Below the pieces are notes generated by a model. The model had not been told where the DNA came from, ran no database searches, and saw only the letters and a program-made list of their open reading frames with translations. From a virus, in the IMG/VR virus record IMGVR_UViG_3300046452_000032, positions 1 through 24,842 of that record: a stretch of DNA of 24,842 nt; one strand, written 5' to 3'. Shown piece by piece: positions 7,499-14,416 of this stretch (positions are counted from its first letter, which is position 1; every line of letters starts with the position of its first letter). The position numbers and the translations under genes were made by a program.

Positions 7499-9352
7499 GT
7501 GATCACGTACACGCACAGTGTCAACGGCGAACCGGTGCGCATTTACATTCCGGAGACGGACGCTGACCTTCGTGAGTTCATGCACTGGGCGCGCAACAAG
7601 CCGGAGCTTGCCCTAGACACGGAGACAACGGGGCTCGACATTTACGCCCCGGGTTACCGGCTCCGCACAGTGCAATTCGGAACGACGCATGAAGCCTGGG
7701 TCATTCATTACGAACTGGGCGGACGATTCCGGGAAGCCGCCGATTATGTGCTGACGCACTGCCCGCGCTTTCTCATTCACAACGCGCCGTTCGACTGGCT
7801 TGTGTTGGACGCGCATTCACCCGTGTCTATGGAATCGCTCGCACCGCGAACTATCGACACGAAGATTAAGGCGACGCTGATTGACCCGCGTCAGCCCCAG
7901 GAAGGCGGCATAGGCACGGGCCTGAAGCCGCTGAGTGCCTTCTACGTCGACCCGACGGCGCCGGACACCCAGGGCGACCTAACGGCCGTGTTCCGGTCGC
8001 TGGGGCTCACGAAGGCAACCGGCTGGGCGGGTATCGACCTTCGGCACCCGACTTACAACCTGTACGCCGGTCTTGACGTCATTTACACGGCTCGACTGAA
8101 CCCGTGCCTTGACGCCGAACATGAGCGCCTGGGCGTGCGCCCGAAGCTTGTGGAGTACGAACACGAGATTGCTTACATGTGCGCGTACATGCAACGCGCC
8201 GGTCTTGTGCTCGACCTTGATTACGTCGACACGCTTCGTCGGATGCTCCGCGAAGAAGAAGCGAAGTACCTTGAGATTGCCGCCGGTTGGGGCGTCGAGT
8301 CGGTCAACTCCGGGGCCCAGGTCAGCGAAGCGCTACTTGCCATGGGCGAGATTCTGACCCAGACGACTGACGGCGGAGCGCTGAAGGTCGACAAGGCCGT
8401 GTTGCTGCCGTTGGCCGACCTTGACCGTGACTGGGAACGCATCGGCGCACGGGAACCTAACCCGCTTGCCGAAGCCGTCTTGAGGGCGAAGCGCGCCGGT
8501 AAGTGGGTAACCGGGTACGCCGACAAGTTCGCGGCCAATCATGACCCGCTGGGACGCATTCACCCGACTGTGCAGACGCTTGCCGCGCGCACGGGGCGCA
8601 TGTCCATTTCGGGCGACCTTGCCGCACAGACCTTGCCGTCTTCGGATTGGATGATCCGGCGTGCCGTCCTGGGCGACGCACCCGACCACATCGTTGGTTC
8701 GGTCGACTTTCAGGCAATCGAAATGCGCGTGTTGGCAGCGTTGGCCGACGTGAAGCGCATGAAGGACGGCTTCGTAAACGGCGGAGCTGACTTCGATATC
8801 CACATGTACACGGCCCAGCTCATCAAGGGGCTTGAGGCGACAAAGCGCGACCGGAAGGTGTTCAAGGGGGCAGGCTTCGGCAAGGTCTACGGGGGCGGCG
8901 TTGCCACGATCGCTCGACAGACAGGGGCGACCGAAGCGGAGATTGCGCGTGCCGTCGCTGAGTATGACCGTGTGTTCCCTGAGATCAAACGGGCGTCGAG
9001 CCGATGGCAGCGGGAAGCACGTCACACGGGTCTAGTCACGGTCAGCGTCACGGGTCGTCGGCTTCCGCTCGACCGGCACCGTACGTATGCCGTCGTGAAC
9101 TATCAGTGTCAGTCGGCAGCGCGTGACGTCCTGGGGCAAGCCATGATCAACATGCGTGACGCTGGGCTTCTGGATTACATGAAGTTGCCCATTCACGATG
9201 AGATCGTGTTCAGTGCGCCGAAGTCGGACGCAAAGGACATTGCGCGTGAGTTTGAGAAGTGCATGACCATGGACTTGTTCGGCGTGCCCGTTGTGGCCGA
9301 AGCGGAGCTAGGGGGCCGGTCCTGGGGGTCGCTGTACGGAGCCGACTTCTAG
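7499..9352 (+). CDS. DNA polymerase I-like (family A) with 3'-5' exonuclease
   Basis: 617 residues from GTG at 7499, chosen because GAAGGGAG lies 7 nt upstream; an in-frame GTG at 7478 falls within the promoter. The exonuclease domain shows DTETTGLD (D40, E42), HNAPFD (D99) and YAGLD (Y189, D193). The polymerase domain has motif A VDFQAIEMRVLAAL (D403), motif B with R452, K453, K456 and KVYGGG, and motif C IHDE (D567, E568). No 5'-3' exonuclease domain is present, as is usual for phage enzymes of this size. It should be the replicative polymerase, working with the primase-helicase encoded just upstream. Both active sites look complete. Confidence 0.95.
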   Translation: MITYTHSVNGEPVRIYIPETDADLREFMHWARNKPELALDTETTGLDIYAPGYRLRTVQFGTTHEAWVIHYELGGRFREAADYVLTHCPRFLIHNAPFDWLVLDAHSPVSMESLAPRTIDTKIKATLIDPRQPQEGGIGTGLKPLSAFYVDPTAPDTQGDLTAVFRSLGLTKATGWAGIDLRHPTYNLYAGLDVIYTARLNPCLDAEHERLGVRPKLVEYEHEIAYMCAYMQRAGLVLDLDYVDTLRRMLREEEAKYLEIAAGWGVESVNSGAQVSEALLAMGEILTQTTDGGALKVDKAVLLPLADLDRDWERIGAREPNPLAEAVLRAKRAGKWVTGYADKFAANHDPLGRIHPTVQTLAARTGRMSISGDLAAQTLPSSDWMIRRAVLGDAPDHIVGSVDFQAIEMRVLAALADVKRMKDGFVNGGADFDIHMYTAQLIKGLEATKRDRKVFKGAGFGKVYGGGVATIARQTGATEAEIARAVAEYDRVFPEIKRASSRWQREARHTGLVTVSVTGRRLPLDRHRTYAVVNYQCQSAARDVLGQAMINMRDAGLLDYMKLPIHDEIVFSAPKSDAKDIAREFEKCMTMDLFGVPVVAEAELGGRSWGSLYGADF

Positions 9353-9412
9353 CAAACAAGATCGTTTGCCCGCTTCGCTGCCCGGCAACATCACGCGCCG
9401 ATAACGAATCCT

Positions 9413-9432
9413 GTCTACTCACGTGAGTAGAC
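9413..9432 (+). promoter_or_regulatory. Palindromic operator 3 (CIR-like)
   Basis: GTCTACTCACGTGAGTAGAC, perfect 20 bp palindrome 60 bp after the polymerase stop. Confidence 0.8.
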
Positions 9433-9456
9433 GCGCCTACGTCTGACGGACCATCT

Positions 9457-9493
9457 AAGCCCCGTTACCTGTAAAGCACAGGTAACGGGGCTT
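9457..9493 (+). terminator. Perfect 16 bp hairpin
   Basis: AAGCCCCGTTACCTGT (9457-9472) pairs fully with 9478-9493 around a 5 nt loop (aaagc). The tail is CTGTCAT, with no real T-run. It is probably a terminator for the polymerase transcript, usable on both strands. Confidence 0.7.
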
Positions 9494-9604
9494 CTGTCAT
9501 ATGCCACACCCGTACATCTGAAGGATGAGACGGCGTTACGCCTTCGATTTGGCTACAACTCCCCCAAGATCATCTGTGTCTCATCACATGTACGGCGCAA
9601 GAAA

Positions 9605-9628
9605 GTGACTACTCACGTGAGTAGTCAC
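9605..9628 (+). promoter_or_regulatory. Palindromic operator 4 (CIR-like)
   Basis: Perfect 24 bp palindrome, GTGACTACTCAC and its complement, followed at 9633 by TACGTT, which resembles a host -10 hexamer. Confidence 0.8.
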
Positions 9629-9773
9629 CTGTTACGTTCGTGCTGCACGACGGACCGGAACTGATCAACCCCCGTCGGCAAGAGTCGGTGACCTTCACGG
9701 GTCATCCATGTTTGCTCACCCCTGAGCAAACCTTGCCGTGCCCGGGTTGTGACGTACTCCGTCGCGCCCCTAG

Positions 9774-9805
9774 GTCACCGACTCCCTTACCCGGAATCAG
9801 ACGAC
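9774..9805 (+). promoter_or_regulatory. Phage-type promoter 6
   Basis: GTCACCGACTCCCTT, 10 nt, AGACGACC. It drives the sigma-like gene, whose start is 21 bp downstream. If the sigma-like protein reads this motif, the gene would be self-amplifying. Confidence 0.65.
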
Positions 9806-9820
9806 CTAGGGAGTAACCCA

Positions 9821-10996
9821 ATGCTGACCTTCGACACGATCCGTGCCGCCCAGGACAACGACCTTGCCGCCGTGGCCCAGGTGATCGAAGCGACCGAATC
9901 CCGCATTGCCGTCCTTGCCCGTAAGGCCGCTAACCGCATGGCTCCGCACGGCGGCGTTCGGTTCTATGACTACGCCGATGAGTTCGCCCAGGTTGGCCGT
10001 GTGGCCGTGTGGGACTGCCTGAAGCGCTTCACGGACACGACCGTTGAGAACTTCGAGCGCTACGTGTACACGACCGTTGAGACGACCCTGAAGGACGCCG
10101 TCCGGTCGGAGCGCAACGGCAACGCCGGAGCCGATGAGAACGCCATGAAGGTGTTCGCGACCATGCTTGAAGCCGCCGACGGCGACGTGTACGAAGCCGC
10201 GAAGCTTTCTCAGGTGCTGCCGCCGAAGGGCAAGCGGCTCAGTGCCGACCGTGCCGAAGCCGCCCGTCTCGCGTGGCAGGGTGCCGTTTCGCTCGACAAG
10301 ATCACGACGGCGAACGACAACCCGGACGCTGACGGTTCCCTTGCTGACGTCCTGATCCATGAAGACGAAGAGCTTGACGGCGAAGTCCGGCCGAAGGTTG
10401 GTCGGGGCGCGCTGATCGAAGCCGCTCAGGTGCTTCAGCGTTACGTTCGCCTGCCGCTCGACCCTGAAGCCCGTGTGTGCTTGCTCGACGCCCTTGAGCT
10501 TGCCGCCATGGGTGAGACGACCCCGGCGGACGTTGAGGCGCTTGAGGACGCCGTCAGGGTTCCCAGCGACCCGACTGAGCGCCGGTACGTGCTCGACGCC
10601 ATGGGGGTGCTTGCTTCCGCCGTGTCGACGGCAACGGAAGGCGCCCTTGCCGCTGACCTTCGTGACGTCCGTGAAGAGCGCATGGCCGACTCTCGTGAGA
10701 AGCACGCCCGTGTGAACGACACGCTTGACTCGATGGGGCAGGCACAGCGCGACGTCTTGCGCCACTCCTTCGGCATCAAGGGCGTCACTGACTTCGGCTG
10801 GGGCGACTCCGGCGACCTTGAGGGGCTGTGCGCGTATCTCGACATGACGTCTCAGAACGTCCGTGCGCACCGCGCGAAGGGTCGTAAGGCATTCGCGAAG
10901 CGCTACGCCGCTGCCGTCAGCATCACGGACCCGGAGCACGCCCAGGCGCTCACTGAAGCCGCTGCCGCCATTCTCACGAACGCCGGACGCAAGTAA
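9821..10996 (+). CDS. Sigma-factor-like transcription regulator
   Basis: 391 residues from ATG at 9821 (TAGGGAG 8 nt upstream); earlier in-frame starts fall upstream of the promoter. Residues 30-100 resemble sigma region 2: RKAANRM, then DYADEFAQVGRVAVWDCLKRF and NFERYVYTTVETTLKDAVRSER, like the core-binding and -10 helices of sigma-70/ECF proteins. Residues 303-365 resemble region 4: TLDSMGQAQRDVLRHSFGI, an inserted acidic loop, then LCAYLDMTSQNVRAHRAKGRKAFAKRY as a helix-turn-helix. The 200-residue middle is acidic and may replace region 3. Known: phiC31 early promoters need a phage factor. Inference: this protein directs host RNA polymerase to the CCGACTCCCTT promoters. It could instead be a regulator that merely borrows the fold. 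Confidence 0.7.
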   Translation: MLTFDTIRAAQDNDLAAVAQVIEATESRIAVLARKAANRMAPHGGVRFYDYADEFAQVGRVAVWDCLKRFTDTTVENFERYVYTTVETTLKDAVRSERNGNAGADENAMKVFATMLEAADGDVYEAAKLSQVLPPKGKRLSADRAEAARLAWQGAVSLDKITTANDNPDADGSLADVLIHEDEELDGEVRPKVGRGALIEAAQVLQRYVRLPLDPEARVCLLDALELAAMGETTPADVEALEDAVRVPSDPTERRYVLDAMGVLASAVSTATEGALAADLRDVREERMADSREKHARVNDTLDSMGQAQRDVLRHSFGIKGVTDFGWGDSGDLEGLCAYLDMTSQNVRAHRAKGRKAFAKRYAAAVSITDPEHAQALTEAAAAILTNAGRK

Positions 10997-11025
10997 CCGA
11001 CTCCCTTACTGGCACACGAGACACC
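10994..11025 (+). promoter_or_regulatory. Phage-type promoter 7
   Basis: TAACCGACTCCCTT, 10 nt, GAGACACC. It overlaps the stop codon of the sigma-like gene. Confidence 0.65.
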
Positions 11026-11042
11026 GACTAAGGAGAAACACA

Positions 11043-11210
11043 GTGCAGACCTTCACCCTTCCGACCGGCCACACGGTGAGCACTCAGCGCGTCGGCAACA
11101 ACGTTGAGTTCGTCACGGCCAACGCCGACGGCGACGTGATCAGCACCGTTCAGCACACCTTCGCTGAGTCGGTACCGCTCATCAAGCGGCTTGCCTGCCG
11201 CACCCGATGA
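11043..11210 (+). CDS. Small unknown protein
   Basis: 55 residues from GTG at 11043 with AAGGAG 7 nt upstream. The N-terminal 40 residues look like short beta strands (FTLPTGHTVSTQRVGNNVEFVTANADGDVISTV) and the tail is basic. It is alone between a phage promoter and an operator hairpin, so it is well expressed if the promoter works. Family not recognised. Confidence 0.6.
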   Translation: MQTFTLPTGHTVSTQRVGNNVEFVTANADGDVISTVQHTFAESVPLIKRLACRTR

Positions 11211-11219
11211 CACCCGGGC

Positions 11220-11239
11220 GACTACTCACGTGAGTAGTC
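11220..11239 (+). promoter_or_regulatory. Palindromic operator 5 (CIR-like), hairpin with GGGC/GCCC arms
   Basis: GACTACTCACGTGAGTAGTC, perfect 20 bp. Flanking GGGC and (A)GCCC extend the stem, giving a likely terminator without T-run for the gene at 11043. Confidence 0.75.
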
Positions 11240-11246
11240 AGCCCAA

Positions 11247-11297
11247 GCCCAGGCCGTAACCGGTACGGCTCGAAGGGTTCAACTCCCTTCCTGGGCA
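11247..11297 (+). other. tRNA-like mini-fold overlapping a weak promoter motif
   Basis: GCCCAGG (11247-11253) pairs with CCTGGGC (11290-11296). Inside are CCGTA-ACCGG-TACGG and AAGGG-TTCAACT-CCCTT, the latter with a standard T-arm loop. A full D arm and anticodon arm are missing. The same bases include CAACTCCCTT, a degenerate copy of the phage promoter motif lacking GAGA, 42 bp before the next start. Confidence 0.35.
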
Positions 11298-11329
11298 CGC
11301 AAGTTCAGTCACGGCGAAGGAGAGACGAC

Positions 11330-11503
11330 GTGCTTGACCCGATCATCATTGCCGCTGCCATCAAGGCCGCTGGGGACATAGTCAGTGCCACGAAGCGGGA
11401 AGGCTCCGGCTCGACCCAGTACAGCGCAGAGACAGACGGCAAGAACGTCGGCTTCTGTGCCGCTGAGATCCTGAAGACGCTTGAGACCCGGGGGCGGGCA
11501 TGA
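11330..11503 (+). CDS. Small unknown protein
   Basis: 57 residues from GTG at 11330 (GAAGGAGAG 6 nt upstream). The N-terminal stretch DPIIIAAAIKAAGDIVSATKREG could be an amphipathic helix, followed by a polar middle and a helical tail; one Cys at 43. The stop overlaps the next ATG (ATGA), so the two genes are translationally coupled. Family not recognised. Confidence 0.6.
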   Translation: MLDPIIIAAAIKAAGDIVSATKREGSGSTQYSAETDGKNVGFCAAEILKTLETRGRA

Positions 11504-11898
11504 AGGTCTATCGGGTCGGCCACAAGACGGCGCTTGACTCCGGCTTCCCTTCCGGTCCGTACACGTGCGAAGGGGTGCCGCCGGAAGACGTCGCCCGTAT
11601 GTGGGGCATGGCGTCGGATCACATGGGCGGCACGCACCCCAGCCCCTACGCGGACCCTGCCCTTATGGGTATCCAGTCGTACGAGCGTTGCGGCTTCGAT
11701 TCGCTCGACGCGCTCAACCGATGGTTCGACAACTGGACTGAAGCCCTTGATGAGTCCGGCTTTCAGGTCTGGACGTACGAAGTGCCCGACTGGGCTGTGA
11801 GGGTTGGTCGGCACGGTCAAGCCGTGTTCGACGGACGTGAAGCGGTCGAGCTTGCACAGCACGCTTTCGCGCCGGAACAAATGGCGCTCTTCGCGTGA
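11500..11898 (+). CDS. Unknown phage protein
   Basis: 132 residues from ATG at 11500, overlapping the previous stop by 4 nt. Composition is soluble and aromatic-rich, with conserved-looking stretches MKVYRVGHKTALDSGFPSGPY, TCEGVPPEDVARMWGMASDHMGG and FQVWTYEVPDWAVRVGRHGQAVF. Two His/Asp-rich areas (SDHMGGTHPSPYAD) could bind metal, but no known active site is complete. The C-terminal strand-helix pattern suggests a compact alpha/beta domain. It is followed by a hairpin terminator. I do not recognise a named family. Confidence 0.65.
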   Translation: MKVYRVGHKTALDSGFPSGPYTCEGVPPEDVARMWGMASDHMGGTHPSPYADPALMGIQSYERCGFDSLDALNRWFDNWTEALDESGFQVWTYEVPDWAVRVGRHGQAVFDGREAVELAQHAFAPEQMALFA

Positions 11899-11912
11899 CC
11901 GACGGAGTACCC

Positions 11913-11938
11913 GGGGCGCATTCATGGTGCGCCCTTTT
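11913..11938 (+). terminator. Intrinsic terminator
   Basis: GGGCGCA (11914-11920) and TGCGCCC (11928-11934) form a 7 bp stem with a 7 nt loop followed by TTTT. Confidence 0.75.
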
Positions 11939-11972
11939 CGTTGCCCAGGTTCTTCAGAAGGAGAGAAACAGA

Positions 11973-12281
11973 ATGCTGCGTGTGTCCACTGAGACGAAGG
12001 CCGTACTTCAGACGGAGGGAACCGGCCGTATCGTCGGCTTCATCAAGTCGACGGAGCCGGGCAAGATCAGCGTTGCCGTCCCGAACGATCGCGCTGTGAT
12101 GACTCCGGCTCAGGCCCGTCAGTTCGCGGCGTGGCTTCTGGAAGAGGCGGAGAAGATCACTGCCAGCACGACCGACGCGCGCACGTCGACCGGTTGGCGG
12201 CAGGCTGAGGCGAAGCGGCAGGCGGACATTCGCGCTGCGCTCGACGTTGACCGTGTCGGCGGCTTCCGTCGTGGCTACTGA
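11973..12281 (+). CDS. Unknown small protein
   Basis: 102 residues from ATG at 11973, chosen for its GAAGGAGAG 8 nt upstream; longer in-frame starts run back through the terminator. Residues 1-40 look beta-rich (LRVSTETKAVLQTEGTGRIVGF, KISVAVP), followed by a helix (TPAQARQFAAWLLEEAEKI) and a basic tail. No phage promoter motif lies upstream, so it depends on read-through or an unseen promoter. Family not recognised. Confidence 0.65.
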   Translation: MLRVSTETKAVLQTEGTGRIVGFIKSTEPGKISVAVPNDRAVMTPAQARQFAAWLLEEAEKITASTTDARTSTGWRQAEAKRQADIRAALDVDRVGGFRRGY

Positions 12282-12459
12282 GCCGAAGGCGCCACGCAAG
12301 ACGGCGTCACAGCGACGAACTGAGCGCATGGCCGACCGGCATGAAGCCTGGGGCATTGCGCATGACCTGTTGCACAAGCGTGCGGACAACTTCGCCCAGG
12401 GCTTCGAGCCGTACGACGTTCTGTCGCTCGCCCAGTGGCTTGCCGCCGACAACGACTGA
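12271..12459 (+). CDS. Small basic unknown protein
   Basis: 62 residues from GTG at 12271, overlapping the previous gene by 11 nt; GTG 12253 and TTG 12247 are in-frame alternatives, and none has a strong SD. The N-terminus is very basic (KAPRKTASQRRTERMADRH), then a helix-rich part (EAWGIAHDLLHKRADN, EPYDVLSLAQWLAADND). It could bind nucleic acid by charge alone. It ends just before an operator hairpin. Confidence 0.5.
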   Translation: MATEPKAPRKTASQRRTERMADRHEAWGIAHDLLHKRADNFAQGFEPYDVLSLAQWLAADND

Positions 12460-12465
12460 CGACCT

Positions 12466-12502
12466 GGGCCCGACTACTCACGTGAGTAGTCGGGCCCCCT
12501 TT
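12466..12502 (+). terminator. 32 bp perfect palindrome: terminator containing operator 6
   Basis: Operator core TACTCACGTGAGTA at 12475-12488 is extended by GGGCCCGAC and its complement into a perfect 32 bp palindrome (12466-12497), followed by CCTTTGG. It can act as a DNA operator and as an RNA hairpin, 19 bp before the thyX start. Confidence 0.75.
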
Positions 12503-12515
12503 GGAGAGAAGCCGC

Positions 12516-13229
12516 ATGAAGGTTGACGTCCTTGCCCATTCGGTCCTGAAGCCCGCGCCCCTACTTGCCGCGTACGGCTATCGGGTGTCCGGCGCCCAGT
12601 ACAACGACGACGTTCCGACTGACGCTGACGCGCTGGGGGAAGCCGCCGGTCGTATCTGTTACAAGTCCTTCGGGCGCAAGAACCCGGACACGGCTTCGAA
12701 CGTCGGCTACCTGGGCAACATTCTCGCCCAGGGTCATTACAGCGTGCTTGAGCACAGCACCGTTACGTTCCTTGTTCAGCACGTGTCGCGCGCCCTTCTG
12801 ACGGAGCTGACGCGTCACCGGCACCTGAGCTTCAGCGTTGTCAGTCAGCGGTATGTCGACTACGCGGACACGGAGCCGGTCATACCCCCTGCCATCGAAG
12901 GCACTCAGCTTGAGAAGCCGTTCAGGGAGGATTACGCCGAAGCGCTGAAGGCGTACGACGCTGCGGTGAAGCTTCTTCGCGCACGTGGCCTGAGCCGGAA
13001 GGAATGCCGGGAAGCCGCCCGTGCCCTTCTCCCGAACGCTGCGCCGGTCGACATGGTTGTGAGCGGCAACCTTCGCGCATGGCGTGACGTCCTGGGCAAG
13101 CGTTGGCACGTAGCCGCTGACGCTGAGATTCAGGACTTCGCGCAACTCATCCTTGAGCACCTTCGGACCGTCGCGCCCAACTCCGTTCAGGACGTGCCGA
13201 CTTCGCCTTACGGGAGTGATGACAAGTGA
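12516..13229 (+). CDS. thyX: Flavin-dependent thymidylate synthase
   Basis: 237 residues from ATG at 12516 (TTGGAGAG 8 nt upstream). The ThyX signature RHR-x2-S-x4-S-x-R is complete: R100, H101, R102, S105, S110, R112, with the preceding [12 protein letters not shown] helix (74-85) typical of the FAD/dUMP pocket. The enzyme makes dTMP from dUMP using methylene-tetrahydrofolate, FAD and NADPH. With the dCMP deaminase at 14409, which supplies dUMP, it forms a phage dTMP route that feeds the phage polymerase. Length is normal. Its stop overlaps the next start (GTGA). It directly follows an operator hairpin, with no GACTCCCTT motif nearby. Confidence 0.95.
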   Translation: MKVDVLAHSVLKPAPLLAAYGYRVSGAQYNDDVPTDADALGEAAGRICYKSFGRKNPDTASNVGYLGNILAQGHYSVLEHSTVTFLVQHVSRALLTELTRHRHLSFSVVSQRYVDYADTEPVIPPAIEGTQLEKPFREDYAEALKAYDAAVKLLRARGLSRKECREAARALLPNAAPVDMVVSGNLRAWRDVLGKRWHVAADAEIQDFAQLILEHLRTVAPNSVQDVPTSPYGSDDK

Positions 13230-13561
13230 GCGACCCGCGCGAAGACCGGCTTCCGAAGTGGGCGCGTGAAGAGCTTCACCGGCTCCGGCGTGACCTTGCC
13301 GTTGAGCGTCAGATTGTGTCGGAGCTGAAGGGACACAATCCGGATTCGAACACGTTCCTTATCGACTACGGCAGGAAGGATGCACCCCTTCCGCGCAACT
13401 CCCGTATCGGCTTTCACGTCCGGCCGGACGACGGCACTGTGAGGCAGGCAATTCAGGTGTACGTCGAGAACGGCAGGCTTCGCGTTCAGGGTGACTATTC
13501 CCTGTTGATCCGTATGGGCGCTTCGAATTCCTTCACGGTCGAGCTTGAGGGGTACAGATGA
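13226..13561 (+). CDS. Unknown small protein with N-terminal helix
   Basis: 111 residues from GTG at 13226, overlapping thyX by 4 nt. Residues 8-36 ([26 protein letters not shown]) form a charged amphipathic helix likely to coil; residues 43-110 look beta-rich ([47 protein letters not shown]). This plan, helix plus small beta domain, recurs in actinophage early proteins of unknown role. No catalytic motif is visible. Its stop overlaps the next gene (ATGA). Confidence 0.7.
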   Translation: MSDPREDRLPKWAREELHRLRRDLAVERQIVSELKGHNPDSNTFLIDYGRKDAPLPRNSRIGFHVRPDDGTVRQAIQVYVENGRLRVQGDYSLLIRMGASNSFTVELEGYR

Positions 13562-13836
13562 CCCAGGGTCCTTGCAAGGAATGCAAACGCACGCTGACTC
13601 ACAAGCTCGATTGCGGGCAGCGCGAACCGAACCCGTTCCTTCAGCTCGACCCGGCGGCAATCGACGTCATTGACGACATGGTTGACGAATGGCTTGACCG
13701 TGACCGACACGGTGAGCTGAACGGCGGGTACGGATACGGGCCCCGGAAGTCTCGTGCGCTCGACCGCATACACGAACAGATCAAAGAAGCGTGGCGCGCG
13801 AAGGTGCGTTACTCAGACCCGGAGAATTGCGAATGA
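13558..13836 (+). CDS. Small protein with N-terminal zinc-knuckle-like Cys
   Basis: 92 residues from ATG at 13558, overlapping the previous stop by 4 nt. The N-terminus has CKEC and a further Cys (C6, C9, C19) with a His between (H15), enough for a small zinc site. The middle is acidic (DVIDDMVDEWLDRDRHGEL) and the C-terminus helical and basic, ending in Cys-Glu. The role is unknown. It is one of a chain of genes from thyX to dCMP deaminase, all start/stop overlapped. Confidence 0.65.
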   Translation: MTQGPCKECKRTLTHKLDCGQREPNPFLQLDPAAIDVIDDMVDEWLDRDRHGELNGGYGYGPRKSRALDRIHEQIKEAWRAKVRYSDPENCE

Positions 13837-14147
13837 ACAAGCCCGTTGCTCTTGCCGCTGCCGCTGCCGTCGCTGCCGTCGTTCTGACTGGGTGCGGCGT
13901 TGACGCCGACGACGACGTTGACTGTGCGACGTACACGACCGTTGGCTACTCCGTACCGGCTCCGCGACCGGCGCCCCCGGCTCCGCGCGTTGCTCCCCCA
14001 GCGCCCCGACCGGCCCCAGCTCCGCGACCGAACCTGAACAAGCCGAAGGCGCCCAGCGCTCCGAAGGTGAAGCCGAACGGCTCGACGCCCTACGTGCCCA
14101 ACTCGCCCCGGACGCACACGACTTGTTGGGAGGATGAAGACCAGTGA
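13833..14147 (+). CDS. Small proline-rich lipoprotein
   Basis: 104 residues from ATG at 13833 (GGAGAA 7 nt upstream; ATGA overlap). The N-terminus MNKPVALAAAAAVAAVVLTGC is a clear lipoprotein signal peptide with lipobox LTGC, so C21 would be lipidated after export. An acidic stretch (DADDDVD) follows, then about 50 residues of Pro/Ala/Arg repeats (PAPRPAPPAPR-type) that would form a stiff spacer through the cell wall, and a short tail with one Cys (TTCWEDEDQ). Early-expressed phage lipoproteins can block superinfection at the cell surface (known for some phages of other hosts); that role here is inference. Position within the dTMP gene chain gives no hint. Confidence 0.8.
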   Translation: MNKPVALAAAAAVAAVVLTGCGVDADDDVDCATYTTVGYSVPAPRPAPPAPRVAPPAPRPAPAPRPNLNKPKAPSAPKVKPNGSTPYVPNSPRTHTTCWEDEDQ

Positions 14148-14416
14148 TCAACGCCGTACTCATCGGGCTTCCGGGACACGAGACTTCCCGCCGGATCAGG
14201 AAGCCCTTCGATGACGCGTGCTGGGCGCTCGACGTCGAACCTGAGTTTGTCGACGTGACGTCGTACGACTCCCGTGCCGACGGCGTTGACGTTGTGCCGA
14301 CCGTGCGCGTGTACGCCGACGACGACCCTTACGGCGACGTCCTTGCCGAGCATCGGGGCGCAGCGACCGGCGAAGAGATCACGGCGCTTCTGAACCGGGG
14401 GCTTGCCCTTGTCTGA
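14144..14416 (+). CDS. Thioredoxin-fold-like protein without a CxxC site
   Basis: 90 residues from GTG at 14144 (GTGA overlap with the lipoprotein stop). The pattern INAVLIGLPGH, a helix (ETSRRIRKPFDDACWAL), EFVDVTSYD, VDVVPTVRVYADDDPYGDVLAEHRGA and EEITALLNRGL follows the strand-helix-strand order of thioredoxins, with a likely cis-proline in VVPTVRVY (about residue 52). The active-site CxxC is replaced by GHETSRR and only one Cys remains (C26), so thiol oxidoreductase chemistry is unlikely. It is the gene just before dCMP deaminase. A binding or chaperone role is possible but unproven. Confidence 0.6.
   Translation: MINAVLIGLPGHETSRRIRKPFDDACWALDVEPEFVDVTSYDSRADGVDVVPTVRVYADDDPYGDVLAEHRGAATGEEITALLNRGLALV

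Larger units (their letters stand above)
9353..9820 (+). other. 468 bp structured non-coding region between polymerase and sigma-like gene
   Basis: Holds two operator palindromes, the 16 bp hairpin, a bulged inverted repeat (9510-9531 with 9578-9595), a small GGCG-TTA-CGCC hairpin (9532-9542), TCGTGC-T-GCACGA (9638-9650), TTTGCTCA-CCCC-TGAGCAAA (9711-9730) and a phage promoter. I see no convincing gene; a 27-codon frame at 9525 has its SD too close. The density of palindromes would suit a regulatory hub, a small RNA or a replication origin. Confidence 0.5.

Noticed and set aside
9525-9608. 27-codon open frame in the polymerase/sigma gap
   Set aside because: The GAAGG is only 0-1 nt from the ATG, the frame sits on an inverted repeat, and the product (RRRYAFDLATT...) has no supporting feature.
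9806-10939. Leftward open frame of 377 codons opposite the sigma-like gene
   Set aside because: Antisense shadow: no ribosome-binding site or promoter, and the rightward frame has the promoter, SD and sigma-like motifs.
13226-14147. Toxin-antitoxin or anti-CRISPR interpretation of the small genes after thyX
   Set aside because: They are small and overlapping but show no known toxin, antitoxin or anti-CRISPR motif; overlap is general in this genome.
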